64,000 nucleotides of DNA from Cellulomonas timonensis (GTDB taxonomy: Bacteria > Actinomycetota > Actinomycetes > Actinomycetales > Cellulomonadaceae): NCBI RefSeq assembly GCF_900046455.1, contig NZ_FCOT01000011.1, forward strand, positions 558,001 through 622,000, given 5' to 3'. The notes under the pieces are model-generated. The model was not told the DNA's origin. It did not search any database and saw nothing but the letters and a program-made list of their open reading frames with translations. Below are positions 28,633-36,208 of this stretch, piece after piece; position 1 is the first letter of the stretch, and every line of letters starts with the position of its first letter. Made by a program: the position numbers and the translations under genes.

Positions 28633-28875
28633 CGACGGAACCTCCAAGCGTGCGGGTGTGGACACGCTACCGCCTGCCCTCCCGCAGATTTGCGCACCTC
28701 GCCTGCGCTGAGACTGCTCACCCATCTGCCGTGCCAGCCCGGCGCCCCTGCTGGTCTGCGACAATCAACGCCGTGCCCGGCTCCTTCCCCCTCGTAGCGC
28801 CCCCGGCTGCCGTCTGCGGCCGCCGCCACTCGTGCGCCACCCGCACCGTCCTCGACGGCCGGGTCCGGTAGCGAC

Positions 28876-29640
28876 GTGCAGCTCTCGACGCGGGCCGTCT
28901 CCACGGCCGTCCTGGCCGCCGTCGTGGCGGTGGCCGGCTACTTCTCCGATCTGACAGTCGCCGGCGCGGACCTCGGCGACCTGCCCCTCACCGTGATCGT
29001 GGGGCTGCTCGCCATCGGGTTCGCCTTCGGCTGGCCAGTGCTCGTGAACCTGCCCAGCCGGCCCGGCTCCACTGCCGTGGTCGCGCTCGGCGGCGCGGGC
29101 GCCGTGGTCATCGTGCACCTGACCGTCGGGGAGCCGCCGCTGCGCGACCTGCCGGTGGTGTTCGCGTTCTCGATCCTGCTGGCCTTCGTCAACGAGCTGC
29201 TGCGCGGCGGGGGTCGCGAGCGGCTGGTCGAGTCGGTCTCCGGCACCGTGGCGGGCACGCTCGTCGCCGCCGCGGCGGCCGGGTGGGTCGCCACCCAGCG
29301 CACGCCGGGCGGCGAGGAGCTGGTCATCGCTGGCGCGCTCGCGCTGGCCGTGGGCTCCGCCGTGGCGGCGCTGCCGTTGAAGCCGTGGCTCGGCGCCGGG
29401 GCGACGGTCGGCTCGGGGCTCGTCGCCGGCGCGCTCGCCGGCCTGGTGCTCCCCGGCTTCGACCCGCTCGCGGGCGCGCTGCTCGGCGTCGCCGTCGGGC
29501 TGCTGGTGGCCGCGCTGCACCAGCTCTTCGACCGGCTGCCCGTGCTCGAGCGGTTCCCCGCGTCGCTGGCCGCCATCATCCTGCCGGTCACAGTGACCGG
29601 GATCCTCGTCTACGTCGCGGGTCGCGTCTTGGTAGGTTGA
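28876..29640 (+). CDS. Multi-pass membrane protein of unknown function
   Basis: The 254-residue protein has about eight hydrophobic segments, for example AVLAAVVAVAGYFSDL near the start, LPLTVIVGLLAIGFAFGWPVLV, AVVALGGAGAVVIVHL and the last ASLAAIILPVTVTGILVYVAG. There is no signal peptide or catalytic motif I recognise. It starts with GTG at 28876, divergent from glnR, and is followed after 3 nt by a thioredoxin-like gene. This glnR-membrane protein-thioredoxin order recurs in actinobacteria, but the function is not known to me. Confidence 0.75.
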   Translation: MQLSTRAVSTAVLAAVVAVAGYFSDLTVAGADLGDLPLTVIVGLLAIGFAFGWPVLVNLPSRPGSTAVVALGGAGAVVIVHLTVGEPPLRDLPVVFAFSILLAFVNELLRGGGRERLVESVSGTVAGTLVAAAAAGWVATQRTPGGEELVIAGALALAVGSAVAALPLKPWLGAGATVGSGLVAGALAGLVLPGFDPLAGALLGVAVGLLVAALHQLFDRLPVLERFPASLAAIILPVTVTGILVYVAGRVLVG

Positions 29641-29643
29641 ACG

Positions 29644-30129
29644 ATGCTCACGCGCATCGTGATCGTCGGGGCGGTGCTCGTCCTGGCGTCAGCCCTCGGG
29701 CTGTGGTGGAGGTCCCGCAACGGGAGCTACACGCCCGTGCGCGGCGCCGTGCGGGAGTCAGCGGCTGGCGGCGCGACGGGTCCCGCACGTGGCGGGGATG
29801 ACGACCACCGGCTCACCGCGGCCCAGATCGGCCGCCCGCTCGGTGGCCGCGCGACGTTCGTTCAGCTCTCCAGCGAGGTGTGCGCGCCCTGCCGCCGCAC
29901 CCACGCCGTCCTCGCGGAGCTCGCCGCCGAGCTCCCGGGTGTCACGCATGTGGACCTCGACGTCGAGCAGCACCTCGACCTGGTCCGCCGCTTCCGGGTG
30001 CTGCGCACCCCCACCGTCCTGCTGGCCGACGCCGACGGCGTCGTCGTGGGACGGACCTCCGGCGCGATGACCCGCGCGCAGGCGCATGCCGCGCTCGAGT
30101 CGTGTCCCGACGGGGTGCGCGGCCGCTGA
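29644..30129 (+). CDS. Membrane-anchored thioredoxin-like protein
   Basis: The 161-residue protein has an N-terminal membrane anchor (IVIVGAVLVLASALGLWW) and a thioredoxin-fold domain from about residue 60. The redox motif is CAPC in LSSEVCAPCRRTHAVLAEL, and the cis-proline is in VLRTPTVLLAD. It most likely faces the outside of the membrane and reduces or oxidises thiols there. It sits 3 nt after the membrane protein gene and before a DUF4395 gene, which is often paired with thioredoxin-like genes. Confidence 0.85.
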   Translation: MLTRIVIVGAVLVLASALGLWWRSRNGSYTPVRGAVRESAAGGATGPARGGDDDHRLTAAQIGRPLGGRATFVQLSSEVCAPCRRTHAVLAELAAELPGVTHVDLDVEQHLDLVRRFRVLRTPTVLLADADGVVVGRTSGAMTRAQAHAALESCPDGVRGR

Positions 30130-30192
30130 GGCCTGGCTCGTCCCGCACCTCGGCCCCCGCACACCGCAGCGCGCATCCGCTGCGTGCTGCCC

Positions 30193-30256
30193 CGCTGCGT
30201 CCCGCAACCGCTGCGTCCCGCAACCGCTGCGTCCCGCAATCACTGTGTCCCACACC
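30193..30256 (+). repeat. Four tandem 16-bp repeats, each holding a short dyad
   Basis: CGCTGCGTCCCGCAAC occurs at 30193-30208 and 30209-30224, with CGCTGCGTCCCGCAAT at 30225-30240 and a diverged CACTGTGTCCCACACC at 30241-30256. Each holds the dyad TGCG-TCC-CGCA; in the last copy both arms change together to TGTG-TCC-CACA, so the dyad is kept. A partial copy precedes (30177-30192). The array ends 26 bp before the DUF4395 start. Confidence 0.8.
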
Positions 30257-30282
30257 GCTTGAGCGTTGTCCGAGGAGGACCC

Positions 30283-30762
30283 ATGTCCGGACCCATCTCC
30301 ACCCCAGGCGCCGCCGCGAGCCGGCCGGCGGCCACGCCCGGCATCGACCCGCGCGGCCCGCGCGTCGGCGCCGCGATCACCGCAGTCCTGCTCGTCGTCG
30401 TCCTGCTACTGCCGTCCACCGGCGCCCTCGTGCTGCTTGCCCTCGTCGCGGCGCTGTTCGCGGTGGGCGCGGCGCGCGGCGCCCAGGGCTCGGTGCAGGG
30501 CCTGCTGTTCCGCACGCTGGCGCAGCCTCGGCTGGCCCCGCCCACCGAGCTCGAGGACCCCCGTCCGCCGCGCTTCGCCCAGCTCGTCGGGCTGGTGATC
30601 ACCGGCGCGGGCGTGCTGCTCGGGCTGGCCGGGATCGGCGCCGCCGTGCCGATCGCCGCGGCGTTCGCGCTGATCGCGGCGTTCCTCAACGCGGTGTTCG
30701 GCCTGTGCCTGGGCTGCGAGATGTACCTGCTGGGCGTGCGGCTGCGGTCACGCGCGTCCTAG
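30283..30762 (+). CDS. DUF4395 family membrane protein
   Basis: The 159-residue protein has a Pro/Ala-rich N-terminus and about four membrane helices (AITAVLLVVVLLLPSTGALVLLA, LVGLVITGAGVLLGLAGIG and others). The C-terminal FGLCLGCEMYLLGVRL with its CxxC is the family signature. DUF4395 proteins are often encoded beside thioredoxin-like or sulfur-transfer proteins, as here (thioredoxin-like at 29644, DsrE at 30806), which suggests a redox or sulfur role. Start ATG 30283 has AGGAGG 4 nt upstream. Confidence 0.87.
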   Translation: MSGPISTPGAAASRPAATPGIDPRGPRVGAAITAVLLVVVLLLPSTGALVLLALVAALFAVGAARGAQGSVQGLLFRTLAQPRLAPPTELEDPRPPRFAQLVGLVITGAGVLLGLAGIGAAVPIAAAFALIAAFLNAVFGLCLGCEMYLLGVRLRSRAS

Positions 30763-30805
30763 GCGCCCGAGGCGCTGGTCGGCGGCTGCGGTCAGCGGCC
30801 GCCGA

Positions 30806-31174
30806 TCAGTACACGAGGGCCTGGGCGCCGGGCGCGAGCACCTCGTCGACGAAGGTCGGAGCCCCGGCGATGCGGATCCCAGCGATCACGTCGTCGGGCC
30901 CGATGTCGCGGCGGACCGCGCACTGCGTGCAGACCGTCACCTGGCCCGCCTCGAGGACGACGTCGAGCAAGTCGGCGAGCGGCGCCGCGTGCTCGAGGGT
31001 GAGCGTCGCGGCGCGGCCCGGCAACGCGAACCAGGAGGCCTCGCCAGTCAGCCACAGGCTCACGTCGGCGCCGGCGGCGACGGCGGCCGCGGCCACGGTC
31101 AACGCCTGGTTCGCGACCTCGGGGCGGTCCGCTCCGGAGGTTGCCTTGATCACCAGCGTGCGTGTCTCGGTCAT
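30806..31174 (-). CDS. DsrE family protein
   Basis: The 122-residue protein has the DsrE/F-like fold: TLVIKATSGADRP at the start, VSLWLTGEASWF in the middle and VTVCTQCAVRRDI with a CxxC that could carry sulfur. DsrE proteins act in sulfur transfer, but many family members have no known role. The ATG at 31174 is placed 6 nt after TACGCT (minus strand), the leaderless pattern. It is divergent from a tiny membrane protein gene; the two starts are 40 bp apart, so their promoters overlap. Confidence 0.85.
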   Translation of the reverse strand: MTETRTLVIKATSGADRPEVANQALTVAAAAVAAGADVSLWLTGEASWFALPGRAATLTLEHAAPLADLLDVVLEAGQVTVCTQCAVRRDIGPDDVIAGIRIAGAPTFVDEVLAPGAQALVY

Positions 31175-31180
31175 CGCGTC

Positions 31181-31186
31181 AGCGTA
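31181..31186 (-). promoter_or_regulatory. Candidate -10 box for leaderless DsrE gene
   Basis: On the minus strand TACGCT lies 6 nt before the ATG at 31174. Confidence 0.5.
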
Positions 31187-31201
31187 CGGGCGGGACATCG
31201 A

Positions 31202-31207
31202 TAGGAT
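31202..31207 (+). promoter_or_regulatory. Candidate -10 box for leaderless 35-residue protein gene
   Basis: TAGGAT lies 6 nt before the ATG at 31214. Confidence 0.5.
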
Positions 31208-31213
31208 CGGTGC

Positions 31214-31321
31214 ATGGAAGCGCTTGAAGCAGTTTTCATCGGCCTGCTCGTCGCGGCGACCGTCACCATCGGGTGGTTCGCCTGCTTCGTCGTCTACCGC
31301 CTCTACAAGGGTCAGCGCTGA
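31214..31321 (+). CDS. 35-residue single-pass membrane protein
   Basis: The tiny protein starts MEALEAVFIGLLVAATVTIG and ends YRLYKGQR, one membrane helix with a basic cytoplasmic tail. The ATG at 31214 is exactly 6 nt after TAGGAT, and the nitrobindin-like gene follows 40 bp later. The hydrophobic-then-basic pattern and the promoter support a real gene. The function is unknown. Confidence 0.7.
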   Translation: MEALEAVFIGLLVAATVTIGWFACFVVYRLYKGQR

Positions 31322-31361
31322 CCGTCACCGGACGCGACCGATCCACCCACCGGAGGTAGTC

Positions 31362-31985
31362 ATGCCATTCATCTTGCCCGAGGGACTGGCGCCCGAGGTG
31401 TACCCGCTCGCGTGGCTCGTGGGGGGCTGGCACGGCGAGGGCGTCGTGGGGTACCCCGGAATCGAGGAGTCCGCGTTCACGCAGGACATCACGTTCAGCC
31501 ACGACGGCGGCCCGTACCTGGCGTACACGTCGACCATCCGCCTCGTCGTCGCGCCTGACGACGCCGCGGCGCTGGCCGCGCAGGACGCCGAGCCGGCGGC
31601 CGCCGCGGAGCCCGACGACGCTCCCGCCTCCACCCCGGTGCCCTCGCAGGAGCCGGGCCCGGTGTGGGCCACCGAGTCGGGGTTCTGGCGTGTGGCGCCC
31701 GAGCGGCCCGAGGGCCTGGCCGAGGACCAGCACCCCGTGGAGGTGCTGCTCAGCGACCCATCGGGTTTCCTGTCCGTGTACCTCGGGGCGGTGGGCAATG
31801 GCCGCATCGACCTGGCGAGCGACCTGGTGGCGCGCACGGCGACCGGCGCGGACGTCACCGCGAGCACCCGCCTGTACGGGCTGGTCAACAGCGAGCTCAT
31901 GTGGGCGCAGGACCTGGCCGCCTTCGGGCAGCCCATGCAGACGTACGCGTCCGCGCGCCTGGCCCGCGTCGAGGACGAGGAGTGA
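31362..31985 (+). CDS. Nitrobindin-like heme-binding beta-barrel protein (FABP/DUF1794 family)
   Basis: The 207-residue protein begins with PLAWLVGGWHGEGVVGYPGI, the nitrobindin signature GxWxGxG, and continues with beta-strands such as FTQDITFSHDG and PYLAYTSTIRLV. Nitrobindins bind heme b and convert peroxynitrite to nitrate. An Ala/Pro/Glu-rich insertion of about 50 residues (roughly 70-115) interrupts the barrel and is not typical. Start ATG 31362 has GGAGG 5 nt upstream. The stop overlaps the GTG of ygfZ, so the two are co-translated. Confidence 0.85.
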   Translation: MPFILPEGLAPEVYPLAWLVGGWHGEGVVGYPGIEESAFTQDITFSHDGGPYLAYTSTIRLVVAPDDAAALAAQDAEPAAAAEPDDAPASTPVPSQEPGPVWATESGFWRVAPERPEGLAEDQHPVEVLLSDPSGFLSVYLGAVGNGRIDLASDLVARTATGADVTASTRLYGLVNSELMWAQDLAAFGQPMQTYASARLARVEDEE

Positions 31986-33178
31986 GCGCTGTGGTGGACC
32001 CGGCGACCGACGTCGCAGCGGCCCCCGCGCCGCCCCGGCACCGCAGCCCGCTGCTGTCCCGCCGAGGGGCTGTCGAGGGCGCCGGACCGGACGCCGGAGT
32101 CGCGTGGCACTACGGCGACCCGACGGCCGAGCAGCGCGCGCTGTCCCGTGGCGGGGCCGTGGTGGACCAGTCCCACCTCGGCGTGGTGACGGTGACCGGG
32201 CCCGATCGGCTCACCTGGCTGCACTCGATCACGTCGCAGCACGTCAGCGACTTGCGGCCGCGCACATCCACTGAGCTGCTGGTGCTCAGCCCGCAGGGGC
32301 ACATCGAGCATGCCGCGGCCGTCGTGGACGACGGCACGACCACCTGGCTGATCACCGAGGGCGCCTCGGCTCCCGCGCTCGCGGCCTGGCTGGACCGGAT
32401 GCGCTTCACCCTGCGCGTCGAGGTCGCCGACGTCACCGACGAGTGGGCCGCGATCGGCGAGCCGGTGGACGCCGAGGGCGCCGAGGACGAGCCGGTCACG
32501 TGGCGCGACCCGTGGCCGCGCACCGCGCCCGGCGGCACCCGATACGGGCCTGACGACGCCGCGCACCCGGGATCGGACCGCACGTGGCGGCTCGTGCTGG
32601 TCCCGCGCGCCGAGCTCGCGCAGGCCGTTGCGGCGCGCGAGCAGGCGGGGTGGCCGCTGGTCGGCACCTGGGCCAGCGAGGCGTTGCGCGTGGAGGCCTG
32701 GCGCCCCCGGCTCGGACGAGAGGTGGACCACCGGTCCATCCCGCATGAGCTCGACTGGCTGCGCACCGCCGTGCACCTGGAGAAGGGCTGCTACCGCGGC
32801 CAGGAGACCGTCGCGCGCGTGCACAACCTCGGTCGGCCGCCGCGCCGACTGGTCATGCTGCACCTCGACGGGTCCGGGCACCTGCTGCCCGAGCCCGGCG
32901 CGCCGGTGCATGAGACGGGGTCGTTGACCAGCGGCGGGGGGATCGGCCGCGGCATCGGGCACATCACGAGCGGCGCGCGCCACCACGAGATCGGGCCCGT
33001 GGCACTGGCGGTGGTCAAGCGCTCCGCGCCCACCGATGTCGACCTCATGGTCGAGTGCGAGGGCGGCCCGGTGGCCGCCGGCCAGGAGCCGATCGTCGCC
33101 GGCGAGGGCGTGTCGGCCGACCGCCCGGCGCCGCGTGGTCCCGTCGCCCGTGGCCTGGGGCATCGCCCGAGCCTGTGA
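31982..33178 (+). CDS. ygfZ: YgfZ/GcvT-like folate-binding protein
   Basis: The 398-residue protein resembles the T-protein of glycine cleavage but is of the YgfZ type, which supports folate-dependent assembly or repair of iron-sulfur enzymes. The YgfZ signature KGCYRGQE is present in LEKGCYRGQETVARVHNLG, with its conserved Cys. The N-terminal folate-binding region contains HLGVVTVTGPDRLTWLHS. The GTG start overlaps the upstream stop and its own stop overlaps the FUSC-type gene start. Confidence 0.93.
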   Translation: MSAVVDPATDVAAAPAPPRHRSPLLSRRGAVEGAGPDAGVAWHYGDPTAEQRALSRGGAVVDQSHLGVVTVTGPDRLTWLHSITSQHVSDLRPRTSTELLVLSPQGHIEHAAAVVDDGTTTWLITEGASAPALAAWLDRMRFTLRVEVADVTDEWAAIGEPVDAEGAEDEPVTWRDPWPRTAPGGTRYGPDDAAHPGSDRTWRLVLVPRAELAQAVAAREQAGWPLVGTWASEALRVEAWRPRLGREVDHRSIPHELDWLRTAVHLEKGCYRGQETVARVHNLGRPPRRLVMLHLDGSGHLLPEPGAPVHETGSLTSGGGIGRGIGHITSGARHHEIGPVALAVVKRSAPTDVDLMVECEGGPVAAGQEPIVAGEGVSADRPAPRGPVARGLGHRPSL

Positions 33179-34262
33179 GCGGCGCTGGCTCCACGGTCGC
33201 CGGGTCGGTCGGGCGCCGGCTGCTCAGGACACGCCAGGAGTCGGCCGCGTGGGTGGCCGAGGGGTGGCGGCGGGCCCGGTCCGCATGGTTCGCGATCCTG
33301 CAGGCCGCCTTCGCGGCGGGCATCGCGTTCGGCATCTCGCATCAGGTGTTGGGACACCCGGCCCCGATCTTCGCGCCCATCGCCGCGTGGATCGCGCTCG
33401 GCTTCAGTGAGGACCGCCAGCTCCGGCGCATCCTGGAGATCTCCGCGGGGGTGGCCCTCGGCGTCGGCCTGGCGGAGCTGCTGGTCAGCGGCATCGGAAC
33501 GGGCGCCTGGCAGATCGGCCTGGTGCTGGTCCTCGCGGCGCTCGTCGGCCGCTTCGTCGACCGCGGGCAGCTCGTCGCCCGGCTCGCCGGGTCGCAGGCC
33601 ATCGTCGTGGTGGGCCTGCCGGCCACCGCGGCGGGCGGCAGGCCCACCACGTCGCGATCACCCCGTCGGACCCCCGGCGCCTGCCGCGGCAGCAGGCCCA
33701 CAAGGCGATGGTCGACCTCGCGGTGATGCTGCGCCTCGTCGCCCGCGGGCTGCGCGACCAGGTGGCCCGGGACCTGGAGGAGGCGCTGCTGGCCGGGCGC
33801 TCCTCGCAGTCGGCGCTCGACGACTGGAAGAGCTCGGCCACCGACGCCCGCAAGAACGCCCGCGTGATCCCGCTCGGGCGGCGCCACCGGGACGACCTGG
33901 TGAGGCTCGAGCGGGCGGCGGTCATGGCCGATCGGGCGATGCGCAACGCGCGGGTGCTGGCCCGCAGGGCGTTGACGGCGATCCCCACGGAGGAGACGTC
34001 CGTCGTCGAGCTGGCCGGCGCCGTCGAGCAGATCGCCGACGCCGTGGACGAGCTGGGGCAGGAGCTGGTCTCCGCCGCAGGCCCGGACCGTGCCCGCTCC
34101 CTGCTGGCCGCCGCGGCCCACCGGCTCGACCCGCACCGGATCGCCCAGGGCGACATCCGACTGCAGAGCATCGTGCTGCTGGCCCGGTCCCTGGTCGTGG
34201 ACCTGTTCGAGGCCACAGGCGCCACGGCCGCGGAGGCCCGCACCCACCTGCCGTCCATCTGA
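33175..34262 (+). pseudogene. FUSC/aromatic-acid-exporter-type gene with a single-base frameshift
   Basis: From GTG 33175 the frame encodes an N-terminal membrane half (FAILQAAFAAGIAFGISHQV and following helices) up to VVGLPATAAGG at about 33639. It then falls into low-quality sequence and stops at 33726. The other frame starts AHHVAITPSDPRRLP at about 33642 and continues as a helical cytoplasmic domain to 34262. Inserting one base near 33640 would give a normal 362-residue protein. This is either an inactivating deletion, a sequencing error or a -1 frameshift; no slippery heptamer is seen. Homologues export aromatic acids or related compounds. Confidence 0.75.
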
Positions 34263-34311
34263 GGCCCGCCCGGGAGCCCGGGATCGCGGTGTCGGGGACG
34301 GGCAGGCGTCG

Positions 34312-34317
34312 TAGGCT
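34312..34317 (+). promoter_or_regulatory. Candidate -10 box for leaderless DUF2516 gene
   Basis: TAGGCT lies 6 nt before the GTG at 34324. No Shine-Dalgarno is present. Confidence 0.5.
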
Positions 34318-34323
34318 CGGCGC

Positions 34324-34656
34324 GTGATCCCCACACTGCAGACCGCCATCTTCTTGATCTTCTATGTCGCCATCTTCGGCGCCAGCGTGTGGGCGCTCCT
34401 CGACCTGCTGCGCCGGCCCACGGCAGCGTTCACGGCGGCCGGCAAGCTGACCAAGGCCAAGTGGGGCGGAATCCTCGGACTGTCCGTGGCCGCGTCGTTC
34501 ATGGCGCTGCCGTACCCGATCGGGCTCGGGTTCCTGCCGTTCCTCGCGCTCGGCGCCGCCGTCGCGGCCATCGTGTACCTGGTGGACGTGAAGCCCGCCG
34601 TCACCCCGTACACCAAGCGGCGCGGCCCCCGCGGCCCGCAGCGGGGTGGCTGGTGA
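34324..34656 (+). CDS. DUF2516 family membrane protein
   Basis: The 110-residue protein has about three membrane helices (AIFLIFYVAIFGASVWALLD, ILGLSVAASFMALPY, LALGAAVAAIVYLVDV) and a basic C-terminus ([15 protein letters not shown]). The FTAAGKLTKAKWGGIL stretch is characteristic of DUF2516, an actinobacterial family of unknown function. Its TGA overlaps the GTG of the asparaginase gene. Confidence 0.88.
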   Translation: MIPTLQTAIFLIFYVAIFGASVWALLDLLRRPTAAFTAAGKLTKAKWGGILGLSVAASFMALPYPIGLGFLPFLALGAAVAAIVYLVDVKPAVTPYTKRRGPRGPQRGGW

Positions 34657-35702
34657 GCCCCAGCATTACCACCGCGCTGCTCGCCCAGGTAGTGCGAGGC
34701 GCCCTCGTCGAGTCTGAGCACGTGGGGAGCCTGATCGTCCTCGACCCCGACGGTGGGGCGCTCCTCACGCTGGGCGACCCCGACCAGCTCGTCTATGGGC
34801 GGTCCTCCCTGAAGCCCTTGCAGGCCGTCGCGATGCTGCGCAGCGGACTGGACCTGCACGGCGCCCACCTCGCGCTCGCCGCCGCGAGCCACAACGGGGA
34901 ACCGGGGCACATCGAGGGCGTCCGGGAGATCCTCGCCGGCGCCGGGCTGGACGAGTCCGCGCTGCAGAACACCCCGACCCTGCCGCTCGACGCCGCGGCG
35001 GCCCTGGACTGGCAGCTCGCCGGCCGGGGGCCGGAGTCGGTGGCGCAGAACTGCTCGGGCAAGCACGCGGCGATGCTCGCGACGTGTGTCGCCGCGGGTG
35101 GAGACACTGCGGGCTGGGACACGGCTGCCTACCTCGACCCCGGGCACCCGTTGCAGCTGGCGGTGCGGGCGACCCTCGCCGAGCTCACTGGCGAGCCCGC
35201 CAGCCACCCCACGGTGGACGGCTGCGGGGCGCCCCTGTTCGCCACGACGCTGCGCGGCCTGGCACGCGCCTTCGCCACGATCGCCCGCGCCCCGCAGATG
35301 GCGCCCGGGAGTGCCGAGGCCCGCGTGGCCCAGGCGATGAGCGCCCACCCGTGGCATGTCGCCGGGACCGGGCGCGACGCCACCGAGGTCATGCGCGCGG
35401 CGCCCGGCCTGATCGCGAAGGACGGCGCCGAGGGCGTGTACGCGGCCGCGCTGCCCGATGGCACGTCCATCGCGTTCAAGGTCGCCGACGGCAGTGCCCG
35501 GCCCCGGCCCGCCATCCTGCGCGCGGCGCTGCGCGTCGCCGGGGCTGACCAGGCTCCGGGTGCGGATGTGGGGGCGCTGGACCGTGCGGGACGGGTCGAT
35601 GTGCTGGGCCACGGGCGGCCCGTCGGCGCCGTGATCGCCGCGTTTGGCGAGGGGTTCGGCGCGGCAGCCGACCAGGCGGCCGACGGCGCAGGGCGCGCAT
35701 GA
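34653..35702 (+). CDS. L-asparaginase II-type (AnsA/COG4448 family)
   Basis: The 349-residue protein belongs to the thermolabile asparaginase family, which resembles serine-type amidases and differs from the classic AnsA/AnsB fold. Typical segments are [16 protein letters not shown] (Ser-x-x-Lys), [25 protein letters not shown], and [13 protein letters not shown]. It would release ammonia from asparagine. It overlaps the DUF2516 stop and the dtd start. As a nitrogen-releasing enzyme it could belong to the GlnR regulon, but no site is visible. Confidence 0.88.
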   Translation: MSPSITTALLAQVVRGALVESEHVGSLIVLDPDGGALLTLGDPDQLVYGRSSLKPLQAVAMLRSGLDLHGAHLALAAASHNGEPGHIEGVREILAGAGLDESALQNTPTLPLDAAAALDWQLAGRGPESVAQNCSGKHAAMLATCVAAGGDTAGWDTAAYLDPGHPLQLAVRATLAELTGEPASHPTVDGCGAPLFATTLRGLARAFATIARAPQMAPGSAEARVAQAMSAHPWHVAGTGRDATEVMRAAPGLIAKDGAEGVYAAALPDGTSIAFKVADGSARPRPAILRAALRVAGADQAPGADVGALDRAGRVDVLGHGRPVGAVIAAFGEGFGAAADQAADGAGRA

Positions 35703-36139
35703 GGGCTGTGGTGCAGCGGGTCACGCGGGCCAGCGTGACCGTCGACGGCGAGGTCGTGGGCGCCATCGACCGCCCCGGGCTGGTGGCGCTGGTCGGTGTC
35801 ACGCCCGGTGATGGCCCTGCCCAGGTGGAGCTCGTCGCCCGCAAGATCGCCGACCTGCGCATCCTGCGCGGCGAGCTCAGCGCCACCGACGCCGGGGCGC
35901 CCGTGCTCGTGGTCAGCCAGTTCACGCTCTACGGCGACACCCGCAAGGGGCGGCGCCCGACGTGGAACGCCGCCGCTCCCGGCCCTGTCGCCGAGCCGCT
36001 TGTGAACGCCGTGGTCGACGCGCTGCGCGCACGCGGGCTCGAGGTCGCCACGGGCCGGTTCGGCGCGGACATGCAGGTGGACATCGTGAACGACGGGCCG
36101 GTGACGCTGCTCATCGAGTCGGACCCCACCGCTGGCTGA
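35699..36139 (+). CDS. dtd: D-aminoacyl-tRNA deacylase
   Basis: The 146-residue enzyme removes D-amino acids from tRNA. It begins [18 protein letters not shown], has the catalytic motif [15 protein letters not shown] and the C-terminal cross-subunit motif [16 protein letters not shown], all canonical. The ATG overlaps the asparaginase stop (ATGA), and a strong terminator follows. Confidence 0.96.
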   Translation: MRAVVQRVTRASVTVDGEVVGAIDRPGLVALVGVTPGDGPAQVELVARKIADLRILRGELSATDAGAPVLVVSQFTLYGDTRKGRRPTWNAAAPGPVAEPLVNAVVDALRARGLEVATGRFGADMQVDIVNDGPVTLLIESDPTAG

Positions 36140-36147
36140 GCGCGCCC

Positions 36148-36192
36148 GCCGGGCGTCGGGTGGCGCGGCGACCGCACCACCCGACGCCCGGC
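36148..36192. terminator. Bidirectional terminator between dtd and the YeiH-type gene
   Basis: GCCGGGCGTCGGGTGG (36148-36163) and CCACCCGACGCCCGGC (36177-36192) form a perfect 16-bp stem with a 13-nt loop between two convergent genes. Confidence 0.88.
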
Positions 36193-36208
36193 GCCCTGAC
36201 CGTCTAGG

